A stretch of DNA of 39,389 nt, taken from positions 1 to 39,389 of the forward strand of contig JALSJV010000323.1 in the NCBI GenBank assembly GCA_026989215.1. The letters are read 5' to 3'. Shown here one piece after another: positions 33,163-39,388 of this stretch. Numbering within the stretch: position 1 is the stretch's first letter; each line of letters starts with the position of its first letter. The DNA comes from Acidimicrobiia bacterium (GTDB lineage Bacteria > Actinomycetota > Acidimicrobiia > Spongiisociales > ZC4RG35). A program made the position numbers and the translations under genes. Under the pieces are notes generated by a model, which saw only the letters and a program-made list of their open reading frames with translations, made no database searches and was not told the DNA's origin.

Positions 33163-34187
33163 GCCGGCACTCCTTCCTTGACGGGGATCCGCATCAGGTC
33201 GAGGACGTCGACGACCCGGGCGGTGTAGCCCCAGCCGTTGTTGAACCAGGTGATCGTCTTCACCAGCGTCCCGTCCATCACCATCGTCGCCAGACTGTCG
33301 TACACCCCCGAATGGGTGGAGGAGTGGACGTCGGAGGAGACGATGGGGTCCTCCACGTACTCGATGATTCCGGCGAGACGTCCCTCGCAGGCCGAGCGGA
33401 TGGCGGCGTTGACCTCGGCGACGGTGGCGGAGGAGCGGACCTGGGTCACCAGGTCGACGGTCGAGCCGTCGGCGACGGGGACGTTGAGTGCCATGGCGGA
33501 CAGCTTGCCGGCGAACCGCGGCATCACCCATTCGAGGATCTCCGCCGAGTTCGTGTCGGTGGGGATGATGTTCTCTGCCGCCGCCCGGCTCTGACGGAAG
33601 CCTTCGGAGGGGACGTCGGCGAGGCGCTGGGTGTTGGTCATGGCGTGGACGGTGGTGAAGAACGCCCGCTCGATCCCGAAGGCCGTGTCGAGGACATCGA
33701 GGATGGGGGCGAGGGCGTTGGAGGTGTTCGAGCCGAGGGCGACGACCGGCACCTCCGGGGTCAAGACCTCGTCGTTGACACCCCGCAGCAGGATCGGGAT
33801 GTCGCCGGGCCGCTCCGGGGTGGAGGCGAGGACGACCTTGGCGGCTCCGGCCTCGATGTGGCGGTAGCACCATTCCGCGGTCCGGTATTTCCCGGTCGCC
33901 TGCACGACCAGGTCGACGCCCAGGTCCCCCCAGGGGGCGTCCCCCGGCTCGCGGGCGTCGATGAACGGGATCCGCCGACCGTCGAGGAACAGGTTGTCGT
34001 CGGCGAACTCGAGGGGGCGGGGGAAACGTCCGTAGATGGAGTCGTACTTGAGCAGATAGGTGAGGCCGGCGGGGTCGGCGATGTCGGCGATCGCCACCAC
34101 CTCGAGGCGGGGGTGGTCGTGCAACATCCGGAACACGTTGCGGCCGATCCTCCCGAATCCCATCAGGCCTACGCGGGCACGGCTCAT
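33159..34187 (-). CDS. GAPDH paralogue lacking the catalytic cysteine (predicted pseudoenzyme)
   Basis: The product is a full-length GAPDH fold of 342 residues from ATG 34187, with GGAAG nine bases upstream; GTG 34193 is too close to that site. It aligns without gaps to the downstream GAPDH across the catalytic domain. Cys154 is Asn (LGSNTSNALAP), TTGAAK 211-216 is DTNSAE, and Arg235 is Asn (MALNVP). His181 is kept. The NAD-site motifs GFGRIGRN and WFNNGWGY are also kept. It should bind NAD but not carry out the thiol-dependent reaction. The frame is clean, so this is not decay. The four-base overlap with the active gene suggests equal synthesis and mixed tetramers, or a regulatory role. Confidence 0.88.
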   Translation of the reverse strand: MSRARVGLMGFGRIGRNVFRMLHDHPRLEVVAIADIADPAGLTYLLKYDSIYGRFPRPLEFADDNLFLDGRRIPFIDAREPGDAPWGDLGVDLVVQATGKYRTAEWCYRHIEAGAAKVVLASTPERPGDIPILLRGVNDEVLTPEVPVVALGSNTSNALAPILDVLDTAFGIERAFFTTVHAMTNTQRLADVPSEGFRQSRAAAENIIPTDTNSAEILEWVMPRFAGKLSAMALNVPVADGSTVDLVTQVRSSATVAEVNAAIRSACEGRLAGIIEYVEDPIVSSDVHSSTHSGVYDSLATMVMDGTLVKTITWFNNGWGYTARVVDVLDLMRIPVKEGVPA

Positions 34188-34219
34188 GTCCACTGCTTCC
34201 TTTCGCGTCGTCGAACGTC

Positions 34220-34225
34220 AACCTA
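34220..34225 (-). promoter_or_regulatory. Putative -10 of the two-gene GAPDH operon
   Basis: On the minus strand TAGGTT (34225 down to 34220) fits TANNNT and predicts a start near 34213, about 26 bases before ATG 34187. No good -35 is seen. Confidence 0.3.
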
Positions 34226-34262
34226 GTACCTGCCCCGTGGTTGGTCTGCAGGGTCGGGGGTC

Positions 34263-34291
34263 TTCCCAGGTCGGGATGGCTCGGATAGGTT
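34263..34291 (+). promoter_or_regulatory. Promoter of the LytM-like gene
   Basis: TTCCCA (34263-34268), 17 bases, then TAGGTT (34286-34291). The predicted start is near 34298, and the ribosome site AGGAGA lies at 34314-34319. Confidence 0.45.
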
Positions 34292-34322
34292 GGGCTGGGG
34301 CGGCGAGCGGGAAAGGAGATCC

Positions 34323-34853
34323 GTGTGGTTCGTCGTCGCCCTCTTGGCACTGGGATGTCCGATCCTGCGCCCACCCGTCGACGGCCCGGTGGTCCGCGCA
34401 TTCGCTCCGGTCGGCGCCTATGCCGGTCATTGGGGAGTCGACGTGGCGGTGACTCCCGGTGCGCCGGTGCGGGCCGCCGGACCGGGTCGGGTGGTGTTCG
34501 CCGGGTCGGTGGCGGGCATGCTCACCGTCACGATCGACCATGGAGGAGGTCTGAAGAGCTCGACGTCGTTTCTCCGCACCGTCGAAGTGGAGACCGGGGA
34601 GCGGGTCGCGGCCGGCACCCGGATCGGGACGTCGGGCACCACCCATCGGGGGGCCGTCCACTTCTCGGTCCGGGTGGACGGGCGCTACGTCGACCCGACC
34701 CCGTGGCTCCGATGCTCGAGGTCGATCCCAAGGGCGCTGTGGCTCCTGCCGTCGGGTTGGCGAACGTCGGCCCCCTATGCTTCCCGCCGTGCACCGGGCC
34801 ATCCTCGGAGGGACCTTCGACCCACCCCATCTCGCCCATCTGGTGGCGGGTGA
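34323..34853 (+). CDS. Degenerate LytM/M23-domain exported protein
   Basis: The product has 176 residues from GTG 34323, chosen for AGGAGA at 34314-34319. A short hydrophobic N-terminus (VWFVVALLALGCPIL) suggests export, although it lacks positive charge. The LytM core spans about 20-130 with zinc ligands His36 and Asp40 (GHWGVD) and His113 (AVHFSV). The family HxH motif would need His at 111; here it is Ala, so the general base is missing and peptidase activity is doubtful. Inactive LytM proteins can act as amidase activators (EnvC type). The basic C-terminal part after about 155 overlaps nadD by 65 bases and is not LytM sequence. Confidence 0.65.
   Translation: MWFVVALLALGCPILRPPVDGPVVRAFAPVGAYAGHWGVDVAVTPGAPVRAAGPGRVVFAGSVAGMLTVTIDHGGGLKSSTSFLRTVEVETGERVAAGTRIGTSGTTHRGAVHFSVRVDGRYVDPTPWLRCSRSIPRALWLLPSGWRTSAPYASRRAPGHPRRDLRPTPSRPSGGG
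34776..34781 (+). promoter_or_regulatory. nadD -10 element, predicted leaderless
   Basis: TATGCT at 34776-34781 fits TANNNT. Seven bases separate it from GTG 34789, which decides that start over ATG 34777, a codon lying inside the -10 itself. Confidence 0.45.
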
Positions 34854-35367
34854 GGCCGCCTACCGTCAGCTCGGGGTGGATGTCGTCTCCTTCATGCCGG
34901 CGGGTTCACCATGGCAGAAGGAAGGGCGGGCGGTGACGGCGGCGCGGCACCGTCTGGTGATGACGCGGCTGGCGACCGGCGGTGTGCCCTATTTCGAGAC
35001 CGATGCCCGGGAGGTGACCCGGGACGGGCCGACCTACACCTTCGACACCCTGGCCACGTTCCCCGAGGACGAACGGATCACCCTGGTCCTCGGAGCCGAT
35101 GCCGCCGCCGGGATCCGGAGCTGGTACCGGGCCGACGACGTTCTGGCTCGATGCCGCATCGCCGTCGCACCTCGGCCGGGAACCGATCGTGGGGCGGTGG
35201 AGGAGGCGGTGGGGGAGCGGTTGGACTGGCTGGACGTCCCCGGGTTGGAGATCTCGGGGACCGCCCTCCGACGGCGGGTGGCGGAGGGTTTCAGCATCCG
35301 GTTCCTGGTGCCCGAGTCCGTCTACCGGTATGTGATGACCTATCGCCTGTACCGGGAAGAGCGGTAG
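34789..35367 (+). CDS. nadD: Nicotinate-nucleotide adenylyltransferase
   Basis: The enzyme transfers AMP to nicotinate mononucleotide in NAD synthesis. It has 192 residues from GTG 34789 (HRAILGGTFDPPHLAHL). The nucleotidyltransferase signature GGTFDPPHLAH is at 7-17. FMPAGSPWQKEG follows, and EISGTALRRRV is the ISSTxxR-type motif near the C-terminus. ATG 34777 would add four residues but lies in the likely -10 box. It overlaps the 3' end of the LytM-like gene by 65 bases and is followed after one base by rsfS, its common neighbour. Confidence 0.94.
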   Translation: MHRAILGGTFDPPHLAHLVAGEAAYRQLGVDVVSFMPAGSPWQKEGRAVTAARHRLVMTRLATGGVPYFETDAREVTRDGPTYTFDTLATFPEDERITLVLGADAAAGIRSWYRADDVLARCRIAVAPRPGTDRGAVEEAVGERLDWLDVPGLEISGTALRRRVAEGFSIRFLVPESVYRYVMTYRLYREER

Positions 35368-35368
35368 G

Positions 35369-35764
35369 ATGGGCGGCGTTCGCACATCCGTGGAGGCAAT
35401 CGTCGAAGACACGTTGAAGCTGGTGAGAGCCGCCGCCGACGCGCTCGTCGAGAAGAAGGGCGCCGAGGTCGTGCTGCTGGAGGTGGGTGACCTTCTGTCG
35501 ATCACCGAGGTGTTCGTGATCGTCACCGGCACGTCCCGCCCCCACGTCCAGACCCTCACCGAGGAGGTCCACAAGCGCCTCGCCGAGCTGGGTCGTCGAC
35601 CGCTCCGTGAGGAGGGGCGCCGGGAGGGGGAGTGGGTGCTGATCGACTACGGAGATTTCGTGGTCCACATCTTCCAGCCGGAGCAGCGGGAGTTCTATGG
35701 GCTGGAGCGGCTGTGGGGCGACGCTCCCCGGATCGAGTGGGAGCCGGCGGTTTCGGAGGCCTGA
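35369..35764 (+). CDS. rsfS: Ribosomal silencing factor RsfS
   Basis: This factor binds L14 on the 50S subunit and blocks joining with 30S when nutrients are low. It has 131 residues from ATG 35369, with GGAAGAG in the end of nadD as ribosome site. An alternative GTG 35390 (VEAIVEDTLKLVRAAADAL) would remove seven residues and cannot be excluded. The family core is clear: ITEVFVIVTGTSRPHVQTL and GEWVLIDYGDFVVHIFQPEQREFYGLERLWGDA. nadD-rsfS is a conserved pair. Confidence 0.95.
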   Translation: MGGVRTSVEAIVEDTLKLVRAAADALVEKKGAEVVLLEVGDLLSITEVFVIVTGTSRPHVQTLTEEVHKRLAELGRRPLREEGRREGEWVLIDYGDFVVHIFQPEQREFYGLERLWGDAPRIEWEPAVSEA

Positions 35765-35779
35765 GGGCCTTGGTAGACT
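35751..35779 (+). promoter_or_regulatory. Promoter of tRNA-Ala
   Basis: TTTCGG (35751-35756), 17 bases, then TAGACT (35774-35779). The predicted start near 35786 is seven bases before the mature tRNA end. It overlaps the end of rsfS. Confidence 0.45.
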
Positions 35780-35792
35780 GCCCGCCCGTCCT

Positions 35793-35866
35793 GGGGCTGT
35801 AGCTCAGTCTGGCAGAGCACTTGCATGGCATGCAAGGGGTCAGGGGTTCAAATCCCCTCAGCTCCA
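35793..35866 (+). tRNA. tRNA-Ala(GGC)
   Basis: The acceptor stem is GGGGCTG/CAGCTCC, including the G3-T70 wobble pair that identifies alanine tRNAs, with discriminator A. The anticodon stem CTTGC/GCAAG has loop ATGGCAT, giving GGC. The T-arm is AGGGG-TTCAAAT-CCCCT. CCA follows directly at 35867-35869, unlike the other tRNAs here. It borders the accessory islet. Confidence 0.95.
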
Positions 35867-35874
35867 CCACCCGG

Positions 35875-35898
35875 AATCCCTTGTGTTTGCAGGGGATT
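35875..35898 (+). terminator. Weak terminator-like hairpin after tRNA-Ala
   Basis: AATCCC (35875-35880) pairs with GGGATT (35893-35898) across a 12-base loop. The T-containing stretch TCGCTTGTTT follows. It is a plausible weak intrinsic terminator. Confidence 0.35.
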
Positions 35899-35930
35899 TC
35901 GCTTGTTTAGGGTCGCGCCGCGGTGACGCC

Positions 35931-35961
35931 GAGTCCGTCGAGAGTCCGCGGAACGTCCGCG
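35931..35961. repeat. Direct repeat, left copy (islet boundary)
   Basis: This 31-base segment matches 39358-39388 at 29 positions with no gaps. The differences are C/G at the ninth and C/A at the 24th base. The repeat is itself built of about three units related to AGTCCGCGGA. No gene overlaps this copy. The region 35870-36077 otherwise holds nothing I can identify. Confidence 0.7.
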
Positions 35962-36077
35962 GGAGATCGCGTCTGGGCGCCCGCGGAGGCGTCTTCGGCC
36001 TCCCGTTCACGGGCTCTCGAGCGGGGCGTCGCCGACATCGGCGCCCGGCGGCGAGCCGGCGTCTGGTCGCCGACGCC

Positions 36078-36096
36078 GACACGGTGCAACCGTGTC
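36078..36096. promoter_or_regulatory. 19-bp perfect palindrome, operator-like
   Basis: GACACGGT-GCA-ACCGTGTC is a perfect 8-bp inverted repeat with a 3-bp spacer. It abuts a possible -10 element (CAGAAT, 36096-36101) of the nucleotidyltransferase gene. A repressor bound there would block transcription. No regulator gene of the TetR/GntR type is adjacent. Confidence 0.5.
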
Positions 36097-36109
36097 AGAA
36101 TCGTTCTCG

Positions 36110-36670
36110 ATGGGAGCGGCCGCCGGATCTCCAAGGCCCGTGTCCGACATGTCGGCAGAGGACGTCGTCTGGTTCCTCGGCCTCGTGGATCGTCTCGGCA
36201 TCGAGGTGTGGCTCGACGGTGGCTGGGGTGTCGACGCACGCTTGGGGGAGCAGACACGGAGGCACCGTGATCTCGACGTCGTCGTCGAACAGCAGGACCT
36301 CAGGGCGCTTCGGGAGGCGCTCGCCGCCTCTGGCTTCGTGGATTCCCCGACGGAGGATCGAACCGACTGGAACTTCGTCCTCGTCGATCCGGAAGGCCGT
36401 CGCATCGACGTCCACGTCATCGTGATCGACGAGCACGGCAACGGCATCTACGGTCCGGCGGAGAACGGTATCTTCTACCCGGCGTCCGCGCTCACAGGCT
36501 CGGGCTCGGTTGGAGGTCGGCCGGTTCGCTGTCTTACCCCCGAGTACCAGGTGCAGTCGCACACCGGCTACGAGTTGGACGAGAACGACCTCAGCGACGT
36601 CATGGCGCTCCACGAACGCTTCGGCGTTCCCTTGTCCGAAGAGCAGCGGCGAGCTTCGGACAGGGGGTAG
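36110..36670 (+). CDS. LinA/ANT-like nucleotidyltransferase (lincosamide/aminoglycoside type)
   Basis: This small nucleotidyltransferase has 186 residues if ATG 36110 is used. ATG 36149 (MSAEDVVWFLGLVDRLG) matches the usual family start, and GTG 36092 is also in frame, so the start is uncertain. Numbering from ATG 36149, the polymerase-beta-type motif is GGW at 24-26 with Asp41 and Asp43 (HRDLDVVV), and a third acidic residue is Asp87 (RIDVHVI). The C-terminal part GGRPVRCLTPEYQVQSHTGYEL resembles LinA/Lnu-type enzymes, which adenylylate lincosamides. The true substrate is unknown; resistance is only a possibility. It lies in the accessory islet. Confidence 0.8.
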   Translation: MGAAAGSPRPVSDMSAEDVVWFLGLVDRLGIEVWLDGGWGVDARLGEQTRRHRDLDVVVEQQDLRALREALAASGFVDSPTEDRTDWNFVLVDPEGRRIDVHVIVIDEHGNGIYGPAENGIFYPASALTGSGSVGGRPVRCLTPEYQVQSHTGYELDENDLSDVMALHERFGVPLSEEQRRASDRG

Positions 36671-36722
36671 GCCGGCATCGCCGCGGGCGTCTCGTGGGTG
36701 GTTGCGGATCGGGGCTGGGCCG

Positions 36723-37616
36723 CTAGCTCCACCGACCCGCCGTGGGATCCCACGTGCCGCCGGCGGTGCCATCGAGGAGCGGGTCGAGGAATGGTGTCAC
36801 GACGGCGAGTGCGGTGTCCAGGGTGAGGGCCGTCGTCAGCAGGGATCGTCGAGCTTCCGCCGCGTAGCCCCGCTCCCAGAGTTGACGATCGGGAACCGAG
36901 AAGGCGGTCGGAAGGTCGATGCTGCGTCGGTCGGCCTCCGACCGGAGCGCGGCGAGCTGCAGTGCCGCTTCGACGGTGGCTCGGGTGACGATGGCGACGA
37001 GGTCCACGAGATCCTTGTATCGGGTCGACGGGACACGTCCGGTGCCGTAGGTCTGCAGGATGGCGGACACCTTGTCGGCGATGTGATCGACGAGCGGATA
37101 GACGACGTAGCCGTGCTGTTCGATGTCCGGCATGGCGACGCGGGCGAGCGCCGGCACCCGCTCGGGCCAGCCGGTGAGACGGACCTCGGCTCCGACGAGG
37201 TCGACCCGGAAGCTGCACCACTGCGTCGCCCCGATCGAGGACGTGACCGGTAGACGGACACCAACAGCACCTGCGGTGAGCGTCTGTCTGGGTCCGATCT
37301 CGAACCGGAACCAGTCTCCGATGTCCTGTCGCGCCGCCTGACGCAGCTCGGCTTCGGCCACCTCCAAGGCGGCGGATCGGTAGAGGTCGACGTCGATCGT
37401 CGCGCGCACACCGAGATCACGGGCCAGGAGCGCGGTCGCGCCCTTCACGATCCAGCCGTCGTCGACGAGGTAGAGGCGCTCGAGCAGCCGGTCGTAGGCG
37501 ATCTGCCGCTGAAGCTGCGGCAGCGACCAGCGACTGGTCTTCGCCATGGCACGCAGCTTGTCCGTCAAGGCACGGCGAAACGCGGTCGGGCTCCCGTACG
37601 ACCGATCGCGGGCCAT
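36723..37616 (-). CDS. abiEii: AbiEii-type toxin (nucleotidyltransferase)
   Basis: This is the toxin component of a type IV-class AbiE toxin-antitoxin and phage-abortive module. The family is DNA-polymerase-beta-like, and members can modify tRNA ends. The product has 297 residues from ATG 37616, overlapping the abiEi stop (ATGA). The nucleotidyltransferase core is visible: IVKGATALLARD near 56-67, then RATIDVDL with Asp75 and Asp77. A helical C-terminal half follows (DKVSAILQTYGTGRVPSTRYKDLVDLVAI). The motif KGAT replaces the more common KGGT. A longer upstream frame overlaps abiEi and is rejected. Confidence 0.85.
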   Translation of the reverse strand: MARDRSYGSPTAFRRALTDKLRAMAKTSRWSLPQLQRQIAYDRLLERLYLVDDGWIVKGATALLARDLGVRATIDVDLYRSAALEVAEAELRQAARQDIGDWFRFEIGPRQTLTAGAVGVRLPVTSSIGATQWCSFRVDLVGAEVRLTGWPERVPALARVAMPDIEQHGYVVYPLVDHIADKVSAILQTYGTGRVPSTRYKDLVDLVAIVTRATVEAALQLAALRSEADRRSIDLPTAFSVPDRQLWERGYAAEARRSLLTTALTLDTALAVVTPFLDPLLDGTAGGTWDPTAGRWS

Positions 37617-38347
37617 CAGCGGCTCCTGGTCGAAGGTGACGCCGATCGAGATCCGGTGTGCCGCATGGCATGGGCCGTCGTCTCGTTGATCCACTGTGCG
37701 GTGTCCGGATCGTCGACGACCTCGAGGAGCCAGCGGAGGAGTGCGAGGCCATCGCCCCGGCGGAGGCCGAAGCGAGCAGCGAGCGGGGCGAGGGAGTCGG
37801 CGAAGGCGCCCGGGTCGTCGCGGCCGCCTCTGATGGCGTCGACGATCACGGCGGCGACCGCCCCGGGGTCCTCGTGGTCTCCCAGGAGATCGGCGGCGAT
37901 GCGGGACGGCCTGGTGACCGGAAGGCCGCGCAGCTCGATCCATTCATGCGCGGCGATGGGTCGCCGGTGGATCCGCACGTCGGCCCGTCGTGTCTGTCGT
38001 CTCGAGGGCAGCGTGAACTCGTGGATGTCCGCTGGGAGGTGCCCGAGCCCGTAGAGCGCTGCCGCGGAGCGGTGCGACACGACTCCCTGCTCTGGGGTGC
38101 GTTCCCATGCCGGGACGGCGGGGGCGAGTTGGAGCCAGGCGGCACGCAGCTCGGCATGATCCGGTAGGGGAGCCCCCGCCAGGTGATACACGCCGTGGGC
38201 GACCCGTTCGAGGATGGATCCGTCCGCGGCGAGCCGGTCGAACGTCGATCGCGGCACGCCGGCCTTCTCGGCCTGGGCGCGCGTGACCAGACCCCATTGG
38301 TCCTCGGCGAGTTCCGCGAGGCGGCGGACGGTGCTGGTTCGGGCCAT
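37616..38347 (-). CDS. abiEi: AbiEi-type antitoxin/repressor
   Basis: This winged-helix antitoxin represses its own operon and counteracts AbiEii. It has 243 residues from ATG 38347. The N-terminal winged-helix region is RRLAELAEDQWGLVTRAQAEKAGVPRSTFDRLAADGSILERVAHGVYHLAG. A C-terminal AbiEi_4-like domain follows (VVSHRSAAALYGLGHLPADIHEFTLPSRRQ). A -10 box (38354-38359) is placed so that ATG 38347 would be the first transcribed base, and there is no ribosome site. Two direct repeats upstream are probable operator sites. The stop overlaps the toxin start, giving coupled translation. Confidence 0.87.
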   Translation of the reverse strand: MARTSTVRRLAELAEDQWGLVTRAQAEKAGVPRSTFDRLAADGSILERVAHGVYHLAGAPLPDHAELRAAWLQLAPAVPAWERTPEQGVVSHRSAAALYGLGHLPADIHEFTLPSRRQTRRADVRIHRRPIAAHEWIELRGLPVTRPSRIAADLLGDHEDPGAVAAVIVDAIRGGRDDPGAFADSLAPLAARFGLRRGDGLALLRWLLEVVDDPDTAQWINETTAHAMRHTGSRSASPSTRSR

Positions 38348-38353
38348 AGCTGC

Positions 38354-38382
38354 ATCATACCCCATAAATGGAGGAAAACGAA
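38354..38382 (-). promoter_or_regulatory. abiE promoter, predicted leaderless
   Basis: On the minus strand TTCGTT (38382 down to 38377), 17 bases, then TATGAT (38359 down to 38354). Six bases separate the -10 from A of ATG 38347. The -35 lies inside the proximal direct repeat. Confidence 0.55.
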
Positions 38383-38387
38383 GTATC
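38368..38387. promoter_or_regulatory. AbiEi operator candidate, proximal copy
   Basis: The copy reads ATGGAGGAAAACGAAGTATC. It matches the distal copy at 18 of 20 positions and overlaps the -35 box, so binding would block RNA polymerase. Confidence 0.6.
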
Positions 38388-38404
38388 GATCTATACACAC
38401 GTCT

Positions 38405-38418
38405 GCGATATCTATCGC
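38405..38418. repeat. 14-bp palindrome between the operator repeats
   Basis: GCGATA-TC-TATCGC is a perfect 6-bp inverted repeat centred between the two direct repeats. A second imperfect palindrome, GTATCGATCTATAC, lies at 38383-38396. Both sit in the AT-rich control region. Confidence 0.4.
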
Positions 38419-38420
38419 CT

Positions 38421-38440
38421 ATGGAGGTAAACGCAGTATC
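38421..38440. promoter_or_regulatory. AbiEi operator candidate, distal copy
   Basis: The copy reads ATGGAGGTAAACGCAGTATC. It lies exactly 53 bp from the proximal copy, about five helical turns, and has the same orientation. Confidence 0.6.
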
Positions 38441-38457
38441 AGCAAAGGACGCCCTTC

Positions 38458-39226
38458 TCACGTCTCGATTCCGATGACCGCGGACGCGGCCTGAGTCGGC
38501 CGGGGACTCGCAAGCGACCGTTTTTGCCCCGCTTCGAGGGCGTCGGCAGCCTCCCGGTGCGCAAACAGGCGCCCGACCACGTCGTAGATGCGCCGGGTCG
38601 AGTCGTGGCAGAGCACATCAGCGTGGGGGTTCCATGCTTTGTTGTACGGTGCGACGTTCGCTCCCCGACGAATGCCCGAGCTGATCGCTCGTCTCGTCAC
38701 CGAGGGTCCTTCACCAAAGCCGATCGACGCTGGTGTGTAGGTCGAGGCCGAGGCGACGGCATGAGCCGAACTCTGACTCCGGGCCGGCTGGTGATCCGTC
38801 GAGGTCGGGCCGCGCAGCGGAGCGCCTGCGCGGCTCGGGGGAGTGCGGTCCTCGAGATGTCGTGGATGCACACGAACAGGGCTCACCGGTCTGCCCAGCA
38901 GTCTGGCGGATCGGGGAGTGATGGAGGCCATCGATGTCGCGGATCTCGAATGTCGTGTGGTGTGTGGCGACGAGGATGGAGGCCGCCGCGCCGTCGCCGA
39001 CCCACGCGATCGTGGCCATCACGTCCTCGAACGGGTGGCCCGGGTAGTTGAGGAGGCGGTAGACGCCCCGGCTGATCCGCTCGAGGTTGCCCGAGCGGAC
39101 GTGGTGGGAGAGATAGCGGCGGTCGACTTCCAGTTCTTCTGCCTGGCTCGTGCTGGAATAGCCGAGCTGGGTATCGGCGAGGGAGTAGAGGCGGTCGAGG
39201 ACCCGCCTCTCGGGCCTGAATGTCAT
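38458..39226 (-). pseudogene. AbiEi-like gene, probably disrupted
   Basis: From ATG 39226 the minus strand encodes a convincing AbiEi-type N-terminus. It reads MTFRPERRVLDRLYSLADTQLGYSSTSQAEELEVDRRYLSHHVRSGNLERISRGVYRLLNYPG in outline, with winged-helix features over about 10-60. After about residue 90 (WVGDGAAAS) the frame becomes Ser/Arg/Pro-rich and ends at 38711. A second frame from about 38931 to 38458 then carries plausible protein sequence (PSVTRRAISSGIRRG). One or more frameshifts probably destroyed the C-terminal domain. No AbiEii partner follows. The start codon lies in a 35-bp palindrome. Confidence 0.5.
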
Positions 39227-39247
39227 AGTAACTATGACATTCAGGCC
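39213..39247. promoter_or_regulatory. Perfect 35-bp palindrome over the AbiEi-like start codon
   Basis: GGCCTGAATGTCATAGT (39213-39229), a single A at 39230, then the exact reverse complement (39231-39247). Each arm contains an ATG reading MTFRP in opposite directions. Its AT-rich core lies in GC-rich DNA. It may be an autoregulatory operator or a recombination site. Confidence 0.8.
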
Positions 39248-39357
39248 ACACCGGCCTTTCCCGATCGACTCCGGGTCGCCTGATCCTCGAGGCTCAGCTG
39301 GGTCGCCGCCGTCGGCGATGACCCGGGGAGGCAGGCCCCAGCGTCGAACCTCCACGG

Positions 39358-39388
39358 GAGTCCGTGGAGAGTCCGCGGAAAGTCCGCG
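39358..39388. repeat. Direct repeat, right copy (islet boundary)
   Basis: This copy matches 35931-35961 at 29 of 31 positions in the same orientation and reaches the end of the window, so its true extent cannot be seen. Confidence 0.7.

Noticed and set aside
35867-35869. Encoded CCA tail of tRNA-Ala as evidence that all tRNAs here encode CCA
   Set aside because: The other tRNAs in the window lack it, so it may be chance.
35931-39388. Prophage or integrative element with integrase
   Set aside because: No integrase, transposase or phage structural gene is present between the repeats.
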